64,000 nt of DNA from contig CAVRJC010000012.1 in the NCBI GenBank assembly GCA_963721435.1, positions 620,001-684,000 on the forward strand, in the 5' to 3' direction. The position numbers and the translations under genes are program-made. Source of the stretch: CAVRJC01 sp963721435 (GTDB lineage: Bacteria > Actinomycetota > Acidimicrobiia > IMCC26256 > DASPTH01). Shown here one piece after another: positions 7,719-15,787 of the stretch (within the stretch, counting starts at the first letter, position 1; each line of letters opens with the position of its first letter). The notes beneath the pieces are model-generated. The model saw nothing but the letters and a program-made list of their open reading frames with translations. It did no database searches and had not been told where the DNA came from.

Positions 7719-9367
7719 GACGCCTCCCCGCCGGCTTTCGGCATGCCCTCGGTCGGCCGCTCGAGGATCTCGACGGTGCCGGCATCGCCGTCGACGAGCA
7801 CGCGGTCGCCGGAGCGGATGGTGCTCGTGCCGTTGCCGGTACTGATCACGCACGGGATGCCGAGCTCGCGGGCCACGATCGCCCCGTGGCTCAACATGCC
7901 GCCGATGTCGATGACGACGGCCGACGCCACGAAGAAATGCGACGACCAGCTCGGGTCGGTGGTGTGGCACACGAGCACGTCGCCCGGTTCCAGCGCGTCG
8001 GGATCGTTGGGATCGACGAGCACGCGCGCGATGCCCTCGGCCTTACCGCCGCTGACTCCGAGCGCTTCGATGTGGCGGGTGGCCGCAACCGCGTCGGTGA
8101 TCTCGTCGGAGTGCTGCGTGATCTCGGGCATCCCGACCCACTCGAGCGGCAGGTCGACGGCCTCGTAGCGGGCGCGCGTGGCGCGTCGCTCGCGCACCGT
8201 CGCTCGCACGTCGGCGGGCCGTCCACCCTGGAGCTCGTCGAGCGTGAGGTAGAAGACGTCGTCGGGATCGTCGATCGCGCCTTCCGCGGCAAGACGCTCG
8301 CCGGTCGCGCGCGCGGCCGCGCGTGCGGTGTCGAACACCTGCATGAACGCAGTCTTCGCTTCGACGCGCAGCGGGATGTAGCGGCGACTCAGCGCAAGGG
8401 TGACGCGCGTGCGCACACGGTCGATGCCCTTCGTGCGATCGAGCACTTCCCGTTCGGCGGCCTTGCGCTCGCGCGCGGCACGACGCTCCGCAGCCTCGGG
8501 CGCGTCGTCGTCGCTCATCGTCTCGAACTTCGCCATCATCGCCTCGATGGGCGCGGGATCCTCGCGCCACGAGTGACTCGACAGCTCGCCCTCGGCGGGA
8601 CCGTGGAACCCGTGCTCGGCGAGGAACGCGTCGAAGCTGCCGACGCGACTCGTCAACTGGCCAGCGGCGTGCGCGGCGCGCCACAGGTCCTGGGTGAGCT
8701 GGATCTCCTGCATCGAGCCGTACCCGCCGATGAGCTTGAGCTCGAGATCGGGGCGGTCGACTCGTGCGAGCAGCTGCTGGACCCGCCCGTAGAACGTGCC
8801 CGCGAACGTCGACGCCACGATCTGCATCCCGACCGCAGGGCCGAAGCGCTCCAGCGCCTCGGCGAGGGCACCGGCCGCCGCCGCTGGGGTCGCGAGCGCG
8901 CCGGGCGCGGTGGTCGCGCCCCAGAACGCCTTCGACTCGGCGCCGAGCTTGCGCAACCGCCACGGCAGCGTCGCCGCGACGACCGGCATCCACGCGCGCA
9001 CGAGCCACCGCCGGGCGCGCGCGCCGAGCAGTCCCCCGCCGCCACCGCCACCCGAGCGACGAGCGAAGAAGCCTTCCTCCGCAGCTTCGGCGCCGGGCAT
9101 CGCGGCCAGGGCGGTGACGAACGTGTTGATGTTGCACGCGCCGTGACCGTAGAAGATCGCGGTGAACTGCTCGTCGATCGAGTCGGGGATCGTGAGCGCG
9201 GCGCGCGGCAGCAAACCCAGCTGGTGATAGCCGATGCGGAAGCCCATTTCGCCGCCGGCGTCCCAGAAGCTCCAGCTCAACGGCGTCTGCACCCCGATCA
9301 CCGACTCGGCCATGTTCACGCGCGACCACGTGATCGTCGGGCCCGACTCCTGATGCAGCACGTCCAT
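7715..9367 (-). CDS. PEP-utilising swivelling-domain protein without ATP-grasp domain
   Basis: 550 residues. The N-terminal WSRVNMAESVIGVQTPLSWS and the long helical middle resemble the substrate-binding domain of rifampin phosphotransferase and PEP-synthase relatives. The C-terminal ~80 residues are the phosphohistidine swivelling domain, with GDVLVCHTTDPSW, the active-site His in GGMLSHGAIVARELGIPCV, and GDRVLVDG. The ATP-grasp domain that normally charges this His is absent, and none is seen elsewhere in the window. A Gly-rich run (about residues 105-118) interrupts the helical domain. ATG 9367 is chosen over GTG 9385 because TAACGT lies seven bases upstream. First gene of a four-gene coupled operon. 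Confidence 0.7.
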   Translation of the reverse strand: MDVLHQESGPTITWSRVNMAESVIGVQTPLSWSFWDAGGEMGFRIGYHQLGLLPRAALTIPDSIDEQFTAIFYGHGACNINTFVTALAAMPGAEAAEEGFFARRSGGGGGGGLLGARARRWLVRAWMPVVAATLPWRLRKLGAESKAFWGATTAPGALATPAAAAGALAEALERFGPAVGMQIVASTFAGTFYGRVQQLLARVDRPDLELKLIGGYGSMQEIQLTQDLWRAAHAAGQLTSRVGSFDAFLAEHGFHGPAEGELSSHSWREDPAPIEAMMAKFETMSDDDAPEAAERRAARERKAAEREVLDRTKGIDRVRTRVTLALSRRYIPLRVEAKTAFMQVFDTARAAARATGERLAAEGAIDDPDDVFYLTLDELQGGRPADVRATVRERRATRARYEAVDLPLEWVGMPEITQHSDEITDAVAATRHIEALGVSGGKAEGIARVLVDPNDPDALEPGDVLVCHTTDPSWSSHFFVASAVVIDIGGMLSHGAIVARELGIPCVISTGNGTSTIRSGDRVLVDGDAGTVEILERPTEGMPKAGGEAS

Positions 9368-9374
9368 CGCGCGG

Positions 9375-9380
9375 ACGTTA
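9375..9380 (-). promoter_or_regulatory. -10 element TAACGT of the PEP-utiliser operon
   Basis: Minus-strand TAACGT is followed by seven bases and ATG 9367, with no Shine-Dalgarno. It decides the start in favour of ATG 9367. Confidence 0.5.
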
Positions 9381-9432
9381 CTCACAACGCTCGACCGTTG
9401 CCGACGCCCGACTCGTCTGCCATGCTGCGCAC

Positions 9433-9831
9433 ATGCTGCCCAGACAACAGGTCGTCGACGCGATCATCGAAGCGCACCATCGGTGGAACACGCAGGATCG
9501 CGAGGGATGGATCGCGATGTGGCATCCCGACGCGGTCATCGACGATCCGGTCGGCGCGCCGACGAAGCACGGGCTCGCGGCCGTCGAAGAGAGTTGGCGT
9601 GCGGGGTTCTCGCAGGAGCCGTGGTTCGTGGTGCCGGGCGAGATCCACGTGTGCGGCAACGCGGGCGCGTTCACCGCGTCGCACCTCAGCATCCTCGGCG
9701 GCAAGCGCGTGCTGATGACCGACATCGAGATCTGGGAGCTCGCCGACGACGGCCGCTTCATCCGCGTGCAGGCGTACTACGAGCCCCTGCCCGGCACCCC
9801 CGACTACTTCCTCCCCAGCACCGCCGACTGA
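9433..9831 (+). CDS. SnoaL-like (NTF2-fold) protein
   Basis: 132 residues: N-terminal helices with AIIEAHHRWNTQDREGWIAMW, an HPDAVIDDPVG loop, then strands with FTASHLSIL and VLMTDIEIWEL. This is the SnoaL-like/ketosteroid-isomerase pattern. The family covers isomerases, cyclases, dehydratases and simple binding proteins, so no reaction is assigned. It is divergent from the PEP-utiliser operon with a 65-base intergenic region, so it may belong to the same pathway and share control. CATGCT six bases before ATG is a weak leaderless -10. Confidence 0.75.
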   Translation: MLPRQQVVDAIIEAHHRWNTQDREGWIAMWHPDAVIDDPVGAPTKHGLAAVEESWRAGFSQEPWFVVPGEIHVCGNAGAFTASHLSILGGKRVLMTDIEIWELADDGRFIRVQAYYEPLPGTPDYFLPSTAD

Positions 9832-9840
9832 CCGCGCCGG

Positions 9841-10365
9841 TTACGGCGCTTCCCAGTGCCAGGCCTCGGCGTTCGACGAGCCGGGCTCGGCCCACGCGGG
9901 ATGCACGAACCCGTACTTCCACGCGTTGGCGACCAGCCACTGGTACCCGGGTGAGTCGAAGGTGAGCTCGCCGAACTGGTCCTCGAAGTCGACGGCCCGG
10001 CCCCACCCGTGGATGCTCGTACCCGGCACCGCGGCCATGGCGCAGTTCCCGATCCAGCAGTACCAGTCGCGCCACCACTGCTGCATCTCGTAGCTCCGGT
10101 AGCACGACTCGATACGGGGCGCGGACACGCCCGGCGGCAGGTAGTCGGTCGTCTCGGGCCGCAGGGCCACACCCTGCGCGTTCGCGTCCCAGATCAACAC
10201 GCCGAGCGCGAACGAGATCTCGTTCACCACTCGGCACGTGGGCGCGACCGTCGTCAGCATGCTGTCGGGCAGCCGGCCGTTCTCGGGAGGAGGCGGCGGC
10301 TCGGGCGGCAGGCACGCGGTGGCGAGCAACGCGACCCCGGCCACGAGAATCGCCATCCGCCGCAT
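9841..10365 (-). CDS. VanY-like D,D-carboxypeptidase lipoprotein (peptidase M15B)
   Basis: 174 residues with a lipoprotein signal: short basic start, hydrophobic core and LLATAC lipobox with Cys18, then a Pro-rich linker. The catalytic core has YRSYEMQQWW and the zinc motif SIHGWGRAVDFED (His and Asp), ending in EAWHWE, which supplies the last His. Enzymes of this type trim D-Ala from peptidoglycan stem peptides at the outer face of the membrane. ATG 10365 follows TACGCT by six bases, a leaderless arrangement. It stands alone, convergent with the SnoaL-like gene. Confidence 0.85.
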   Translation of the reverse strand: MRRMAILVAGVALLATACLPPEPPPPPENGRLPDSMLTTVAPTCRVVNEISFALGVLIWDANAQGVALRPETTDYLPPGVSAPRIESCYRSYEMQQWWRDWYCWIGNCAMAAVPGTSIHGWGRAVDFEDQFGELTFDSPGYQWLVANAWKYGFVHPAWAEPGSSNAEAWHWEAP

Positions 10366-10371
10366 CCGCGC

Positions 10372-10377
10372 AGCGTA
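10372..10377 (-). promoter_or_regulatory. -10 element TACGCT of the VanY-like gene
   Basis: Minus-strand TACGCT precedes ATG 10365 by six bases; leaderless. Confidence 0.5.
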
Positions 10378-10487
10378 CGCCCGATACGGCGCTCTCCCCG
10401 CGAGGAACCGTCAGGAGCGGCGAACATGGCTCCCGAAAGTGACGGCTCTTCGCGGGAAGAGAGCGGGAAGAGAGAGGTCTGGTCGGA

Positions 10488-11783
10488 TCAGGCGGGAGGC
10501 CCGGCGATCAGGGTGATGGTCGCCTTGTGCTGGCCGCCCGAGCTGTCGACCCAGGTCACCGAGACCTTGTCGCCGGGGTGCGCGCCGTTCAGCGCCGCCC
10601 GTAGCTGGTCGGCGGAGCCGACCGCCGTGTTGCCGATGGCCACGATGGTGTCGCCGGCGCCGATGCCCGCGTCCGCCGCGGGCGAGCCCGACTGCACACC
10701 CGCGACCGCCGCACCGTTCCCGGTGCTGCGACCGCCGAACGTGGTGGAGTCGCTCTGGATGCTGACGCCGAGGATGCCGCGCTCACCGATGTGGACCGTG
10801 TCGGACTCGGTGCCGTTCTCGATCTGCTTGGCGATCGTGAGGGCCTTGTCGATGGTGATCGCGAAGCCTTCGGTCGCCGTCGAGGACGACCCGCGGTAGC
10901 CGAACCCGCTGTTCGTCGACGCCGCCGCGTTCACGCCGATCACCTTGCCGTCGGCGTTCACGAGCGGGCCACCGGAGTCGCCGGGCTGGATCGGCGCATC
11001 GGTCTGGATGGTGCCGGTGAGCGTCTCGGCGTTGCCGCCGTTCTCGTCGCCCGCGGTGATGGTCTGGTTGAGCGCGACCACCGTGCCCGCGGCCGGCGTG
11101 GGCGAGCCGCCCTTGCCGAGCGCGTTGCCCAACGCCAGCACCGGGTCGCCGACCGACACGGTCGACGAGCTGGCGGTGCTGATGGTCGGCAGGTTCGAGA
11201 CGCCTTCGATCTTGATCAGCGCGATGTCGTCGGTCGCGCTGTACCCGAGCACCTTCGCGGTCTTGGTCGAGCCATTGGCGAGCTCGACACTCACGCTCGT
11301 CGCGCCGTTGATGACGTGGTTGTTGGTGAGCACCTCACCGGACGAGGAGATGATCATGCCGGTGCCGGCCGCCTCGCCGCCGTCGAGCGTCGTGTTGATG
11401 TTGACGACCACCGGGCTGACCTTGCTCGTGAGCGCGGCGACGTCGAGGCTGCTCGCGCTGCCGGTCGAGCCACCGTTGCCGGGCAGGTTTCTCCCGCCCG
11501 TCGAGCCACCGGTCGAGCCGGAGCCGCCGGAGCCGCCGGAGTTGCCGCCGCTCGGCAGGTTGCCGGGGGTGAAGGACGGCTGGAACGACGTGGCCGCCGA
11601 GCTCGCCTGCGCCGTGCTGCTCGACGCGGTCTCGCGCCCGAGCCACACGCCGAAGCTGCCGGCCGCGACGACACCGAGGGTCAGCGCGGTGACCCCCAGG
11701 CTCTTCCAGTTCCGTCGCGGCCGGCGGGCCCGCGGCGGGCTCGCGACAGGGACGGAGTTCTCGGGCACGCTGGGATCGGTCAC
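10488..11783 (-). CDS. HtrA/DegP-like membrane-anchored serine protease with PDZ domain
   Basis: About 431 residues: a basic cytoplasmic start, one membrane span (SLGVTALTLGVVAAGSFGVWLG), a Gly/Ser-rich linker, a trypsin-like domain and a C-terminal PDZ domain (RGILGVSIQSDS... DTIVAIGNTAVGS). The catalytic triad is intact: His near 156 in TNNHVI, Asp near 186 in TDDIALIKI, Ser near 270 in PGDSGGPL. It probably degrades damaged exported proteins. Two GTG codons adjoin; the one at 11783 lies six bases from AGGAG, a better spacing than the one at 11786. Confidence 0.88.
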   Translation of the reverse strand: MTDPSVPENSVPVASPPRARRPRRNWKSLGVTALTLGVVAAGSFGVWLGRETASSSTAQASSAATSFQPSFTPGNLPSGGNSGGSGGSGSTGGSTGGRNLPGNGGSTGSASSLDVAALTSKVSPVVVNINTTLDGGEAAGTGMIISSSGEVLTNNHVINGATSVSVELANGSTKTAKVLGYSATDDIALIKIEGVSNLPTISTASSSTVSVGDPVLALGNALGKGGSPTPAAGTVVALNQTITAGDENGGNAETLTGTIQTDAPIQPGDSGGPLVNADGKVIGVNAAASTNSGFGYRGSSSTATEGFAITIDKALTIAKQIENGTESDTVHIGERGILGVSIQSDSTTFGGRSTGNGAAVAGVQSGSPAADAGIGAGDTIVAIGNTAVGSADQLRAALNGAHPGDKVSVTWVDSSGGQHKATITLIAGPPA

Positions 11784-11888
11784 CACGTTCTCCTCACGAC
11801 TGCATCTGCACTGTCCGCAGTTCCTCAGACAACGTCAGATGATCGTGCGCTCGTTCCTGCCGTGGCAGGCGCGGCTCACAGACTTTCC

Positions 11889-13148
11889 TCAGGAAGCAGC
11901 GAGATGGCGCCGGAGCGGGGCGTCGGTGAGGGCGTCGGCGTCGATGCGTTCGGCCTGCAGCAAGGCCTGCAGCCGCCGCAGCCCGCGCCGCAGCGCCTCG
12001 CGCAGCGGCAGGTTCCGTGCGTCGGATCTGGCCTCGAACCAGAGCCCGTTGATCACGAGCGTGCCGGTGGGACGGCTGTGCTTGAGGTCGATGCGGCCGA
12101 CGATCCGGTCGCCCCAGAGGATCGGCATGGTGAAGCGCCCGAACACGACGTCGGCCGGTCGCTTGTAGATCTCCCACACGTAGTCGACGTCGAACAGCAC
12201 CTTGGCCCGCCCCCGGGCGCTGACCGGGTCGAGGGGTGACAGCAGCACGACTTCATCGTCGGTCGTCGCGTCCAGCGGAGCCCATGGCTTCGGCACTCGA
12301 CCGCGCGCGACGTCGTCGAGCGCGTCGCGATCTTCGGTGAGCACGAACTGCGGGCGGCTCGCGACGGGCGCATCCGCGTCGCCGACGACGACCTCGGTGA
12401 GCACACCCGACTCCACGAGCTCGCGCTCGAGCGCCTGCTCCTCGACCTTCGTGACCGTGCGGCTGAGCACACCGCTCAGCGGGCCCGGTCGGCCGATGCC
12501 CGCGAACGCGACCGCCTTGCGGGTCATGAACCGATCGGCGTCGGCGTCACTCGACTCCGTGATGAGATGCGGCGGCGCGATCACCTCGGTGCGCGCGTAC
12601 ACGCGTTCGAAGCCGTCGCGGTGATGCGTCATCGCCTCGCCCGTGCGCCAGAGGTAGTAGAGCGCGAGCGACGAGTCCTTGCTGCCGCGATAGCTGTCGA
12701 CCGCGCGTCGCTCGGCGGCGGCGAAGTCGCGCCCCGACACGGTGGCGCGCTCGTGCAGCGCGCCACGCATCTCGTCCACCGCCGACCCGTGCTCTTCCGC
12801 GATCGCGCGGATGCGACGGGAATCGCGATCGCGACGCATCAGCACGCGCCAGTGCGGGAGCTCGTCCATCGCGCGCACAGCAAGCCACCCGCCCCAGTCG
12901 AAGAAGAGCCGGTCGTCGTACGCGAGCGTGTTGAACGACTCGGGCAGATAGTCCGCGACGCGTGCGTGCAGCATCAGGTCGTGGCTCCGGGCGACGATCA
13001 CCAGCGGGTCGAGCTGGAGGTGCTCGCACGCGAGCACGGCGTCACGCGTGCCCGCAGTGCCGGCAAACCGGCGACCCGGCCACAGGCCCTGCTTGCCGAG
13101 GACGAAACGCCGCGCGGCGTCCTTCGAGATGCGCAGCGGCTCCGCCAT
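11889..13148 (-). CDS. YcaQ/AlkX-type DNA glycosylase (HTH_42 family)
   Basis: 419 residues of the winged-helix HTH_42 family. The motif Q45-L46-D47 in HLQLDPL matches the Q-x-D active-site signature of AlkX (YcaQ)-type glycosylases, not the Q-x-Q of AlkZ. Such enzymes excise bulky or crosslinked N-alkyl purines. Other conserved blocks are SHDLMLHARV, YYLWRTGE and the C-terminal FGRFTMPILWGDRIVGRIDLK. ATG 13148 is preceded at seven bases by TAGCTT, so the transcript is probably leaderless. It stands alone between HtrA and a membrane protein on the same strand. Confidence 0.8.
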   Translation of the reverse strand: MAEPLRISKDAARRFVLGKQGLWPGRRFAGTAGTRDAVLACEHLQLDPLVIVARSHDLMLHARVADYLPESFNTLAYDDRLFFDWGGWLAVRAMDELPHWRVLMRRDRDSRRIRAIAEEHGSAVDEMRGALHERATVSGRDFAAAERRAVDSYRGSKDSSLALYYLWRTGEAMTHHRDGFERVYARTEVIAPPHLITESSDADADRFMTRKAVAFAGIGRPGPLSGVLSRTVTKVEEQALERELVESGVLTEVVVGDADAPVASRPQFVLTEDRDALDDVARGRVPKPWAPLDATTDDEVVLLSPLDPVSARGRAKVLFDVDYVWEIYKRPADVVFGRFTMPILWGDRIVGRIDLKHSRPTGTLVINGLWFEARSDARNLPLREALRRGLRRLQALLQAERIDADALTDAPLRRHLAAS

Positions 13149-13155
13149 CCCCCGG

Positions 13156-13161
13156 AAGCTA
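13156..13161 (-). promoter_or_regulatory. -10 element TAGCTT of the AlkX-type gene
   Basis: Minus-strand TAGCTT precedes ATG 13148 by seven bases with no Shine-Dalgarno. Confidence 0.45.
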
Positions 13162-13175
13162 CCGGGGCATCGGAG

Positions 13176-14441
13176 CTACAGGGGTGTGCGGGCGGAGCAG
13201 CTCAGCACGGTGTCGCCGTTCACCGGCGGCGAGATCGCGGTCAACCAGTCGGGCGTCCCGGCGGCGTGCGCGCGGAGGACGGCGGCGTCGGTGAGCGGCT
13301 CGTCGCGCGGCAGGCCGCGCCGGTCGATGGTGAGCACGACCTGGTCACCGACTGCGATCTCGATGACCTCGACCCACGACGCGAGATGGTTGTGCGCGAC
13401 GAGCGCCGCCGCGGCGATCGCGCCCTGGTCGGGCGCGCGCGCCGGGTCGGCGGTGAGGCGCGCGACGTCGGGATCATCGACGGCATTCGCGGCGGTGTAG
13501 GTGGCGGTCCACAGCTTCACCTGGTCGCCGCTGAGGCACTCGGTCGCCGCGTCGAGCTCGTTCGTGACGATCTCGTCGCGCAGGCCGTCGACATCGGCAC
13601 GCAGCCCCGCGGGGACCCATCCGAGCCCGTCGTGCGCGCGCAGGAAGCTGACGTCGACATTCGGGCCCGCGACCGCGATCGACGCGAACACGATCACGAT
13701 GCACGCCGTGAGCCCGGCAATGGCGGCTTCGGGGACGCGCCGCGACACACGGTGCAATGCGTTCGCCCGCCGGTCCGCGGTCCGGCCTCCGCCGCGCAGC
13801 ATCAAGCCGCACGCGGCGAACGCGGCGTACGTGAGGGCGTGCGCCCACGCACCCATGCGCATCGCGGCGAGGATCCCATCGGTGCCGTGCGCGACCAGCC
13901 ACTGCGCGCCCGCGATCAGCGCGGCCGCGAGCGCACCCACGGTCAGCGCCGCGAGCGCGCCGAGCAGGACTTTGAGCCAGTTGAGCGGGTTGATCGCGCC
14001 GAGCAGCATCCGGCCCACGACCCGCGCCGGCACGACGACGACGTCGGCGCTGCCCTTCTCCTTCACCTGACCCTTGATCGACCCGATCGCGAGCATCACC
14101 AACGCCGCGATCGAGCACGCGATCACCCACGCCGCGGGGATCCGCAGCGCGGGCACCGCGGCGACGGTCGCGAGAATGGTGAGGAGGTGCGCGTCGAGCC
14201 AGCGGCCCGAGTCACTGCGGGCGCGTGCCGGCGTGACCGTGCGGTCGGGGTCGACGAAATGGAACGTCGAAGGGTCGGGCGGTGGCGCGGGCTCCTCGAA
14301 CCGCGGCGCGGGCGCCGCGACGGCCTCGGGCACCGACAGCCAGTCGGCGTCAACCTCGTCGACCTCGTCGACTGCTTCGACATCGTCGACGTGATCGATC
14401 GCGTCGACCTCGGCGACTTCCTCGATGATCTCGGCCGTCAT
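13176..14441 (-). CDS. Multi-span membrane protein with acidic VD-repeat N-terminus
   Basis: 421 residues, family not recognised. The first ~35 residues are an acidic tandem of V-D/E pairs (AIDHVDDVEAVDEVDEVDAD). A Pro-rich stretch follows, then about five hydrophobic segments between residues 84 and 258, and a ~160-residue C-terminal domain, probably extracytoplasmic (FLRAHDGLGWVP ... VLTIDRRGLP). GGGAG five bases before ATG 14441 supports the start. The acidic head may be a docking site. No enzymatic motif is seen. Confidence 0.65.
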   Translation of the reverse strand: MTAEIIEEVAEVDAIDHVDDVEAVDEVDEVDADWLSVPEAVAAPAPRFEEPAPPPDPSTFHFVDPDRTVTPARARSDSGRWLDAHLLTILATVAAVPALRIPAAWVIACSIAALVMLAIGSIKGQVKEKGSADVVVVPARVVGRMLLGAINPLNWLKVLLGALAALTVGALAAALIAGAQWLVAHGTDGILAAMRMGAWAHALTYAAFAACGLMLRGGGRTADRRANALHRVSRRVPEAAIAGLTACIVIVFASIAVAGPNVDVSFLRAHDGLGWVPAGLRADVDGLRDEIVTNELDAATECLSGDQVKLWTATYTAANAVDDPDVARLTADPARAPDQGAIAAAALVAHNHLASWVEVIEIAVGDQVVLTIDRRGLPRDEPLTDAAVLRAHAAGTPDWLTAISPPVNGDTVLSCSARTPL

Positions 14442-14451
14442 GGCACTCCCC

Positions 14452-14490
14452 GTGAAGCTGCGCAGGCTTCACAAGGGGTGTCGGCACCCC
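14452..14490. terminator. Two adjacent hairpins between minus-strand genes
   Basis: GTGAAGC (14452-14458) pairs with GCTTCAC (14466-14472), and GGGGTG (14475-14480) pairs with CACCCC (14485-14490) across a TCGG loop. They lie just after the stop of the 14516-15220 gene, so they may terminate it. No T-run follows. Confidence 0.4.
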
Positions 14491-14515
14491 GGTGACGAGT
14501 CTTGAGGAGGCTGGA

Positions 14516-15220
14516 CTACTGGCAGGTGACCACTGCGTAGCCCGAGTCGGCCGGCCATGCCGCCATCGCGACCACGGTGCCGGCGTTCACGGTCGCCGGC
14601 ATGTCGGTGCAGCCGTAGAGCTCGGCCATCGCCGCGGCCATCGCGCTGAAGAACGGGCCGTACGCGTCGGCGTGCTGCTGGATGTGCTTGGCGTACTCCG
14701 ACGCGAGCAGCTTCGCCTTCTTGTCGGGCTTGGTCTTGAGCTCGATCACGACGAGGTTGCCCGTGTCGCGATCGACGGCGACGACGTCGACGACCTTCGC
14801 CCGACCACCGATGTCGATACGCCACTGACTCGCGATGAAGCGCAGCGTCTCCGGGAAGCGGCCGGGGAACCCGAGCCCGGCGGCGAGCGCCCAGCGCGTG
14901 ATCTTGGCTTCGACCTGCTTCTCTTCCGATCGTGACGCGGTGCTGCGCTTGGCGAGGAGCACTTCGACGCGGCTGTCGAGCTCGGTGGTGAGCTGCTCGA
15001 CCGACGCGGTCGGGGGGAAGAGGCCGCCGACGCCGATCAGCGGCTTGTCGGAGAGCTGGTCGAGGTCGACGGGCTGGAACCCCGCTTCGACGAGACGGAA
15101 GTAGGTGCCACCGATCCGCGGGTCGGCGTCGAACAACGCCACGATCTCACGGAACTCGGGGGCGGCCATCGCCGACACCGCGAGCTGATGGCCTTCTCGA
15201 ACTGGCTGTGCGCTTGTCAT
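14516..15220 (-). CDS. PD-(D/E)XK nuclease-like protein
   Basis: 234 residues. In the C-terminal half VVDVVAVDRDTG followed by VVIELKTKPDKK gives the D ... E-x-K core of PD-(D/E)XK nucleases, similar in layout to NucS/DUF91-type domains. The N-terminal half (PEFREIVALFDADPRIGGTY, then QLTTELDSRVEVLLAKR) is helical and unrecognised. It could act on DNA, or be a non-catalytic relative; no methylase or helicase partner is adjacent. ATG 15220 is chosen; an in-frame GTG at 15238 would add six residues and has no better ribosome site. Confidence 0.55.
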   Translation of the reverse strand: MTSAQPVREGHQLAVSAMAAPEFREIVALFDADPRIGGTYFRLVEAGFQPVDLDQLSDKPLIGVGGLFPPTASVEQLTTELDSRVEVLLAKRSTASRSEEKQVEAKITRWALAAGLGFPGRFPETLRFIASQWRIDIGGRAKVVDVVAVDRDTGNLVVIELKTKPDKKAKLLASEYAKHIQQHADAYGPFFSAMAAAMAELYGCTDMPATVNAGTVVAMAAWPADSGYAVVTCQ

Positions 15221-15273
15221 CACCCTGGAGCCTCTCACGCGCGGGCAGGGACCAGCGCTACTGGGCTCCCAGG

Positions 15274-15774
15274 CTACGCGACGATGGTGCCGTACATCTC
15301 TCGGAGCGGGTCGGAGATGAGCTCGAGGCGCTCGCCGTCGGGGCCGTTGAAGTAGACGGACGAGCCGCTCATCTCCTGCGTGGGAACGCCCGCGGCCTCG
15401 AGGTTGGCCTTCAGGCGCGCCCAGCGGGACGGCTCGACCGAGATCGCGATGTGGTGGAGCCCGCCCAGCACTTCGGCGTAGTCACCGAGGTCGAGGCCGG
15501 GGAAGTCGAAGAACGCGAGGAGGTTGCCGTTGCCCAGGTCGAAGAAGAAGTGGGTGGAGCCCCGGTAGTCACGGTTCTCGAACAGCTCCGTGAGCGGGAA
15601 CTCGAGCACCCCTTGGTAGAACTCGATCGTCCGCACGACGTCGCTCGACAGGAGCGCCATGTGGTGCACGCCACGAGCCGACGACTCGGCGCGCTCCCCC
15701 GCCGGCTTCAGGTAGCGGGCGCGCAGCGCCTCCCATTCCTCGGTGCGGTCGACGTCGGCACCATGGCGGGACAC
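15274..15774 (-). CDS. VOC (glyoxalase/dioxygenase) family protein
   Basis: 166 residues with two beta-alpha-beta-beta-beta modules: GVHHMALLSSDVVRTIEFYQ, FFFDLGNGNLLAFFDFP, then GGLHHIAISVEP and VYFNGPDGERLELISDP. Metal ligands expected for the family are the His residues of HHM and HHI and the Glu of RLELI. The reaction is unassigned. GTG 15774 is supported by TAAATT seven bases upstream, which overlaps the stop of the HAD gene behind it. Confidence 0.75.
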   Translation of the reverse strand: MSRHGADVDRTEEWEALRARYLKPAGERAESSARGVHHMALLSSDVVRTIEFYQGVLEFPLTELFENRDYRGSTHFFFDLGNGNLLAFFDFPGLDLGDYAEVLGGLHHIAISVEPSRWARLKANLEAAGVPTQEMSGSSVYFNGPDGERLELISDPLREMYGTIVA

Positions 15775-15781
15775 GCCGACG

Positions 15782-15787
15782 AATTTA
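15782..15787 (-). promoter_or_regulatory. -10 element TAAATT of the VOC gene
   Basis: Minus-strand TAAATT, seven bases before GTG 15774. Its first three bases are the TAA stop of the HAD gene. Confidence 0.5.
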
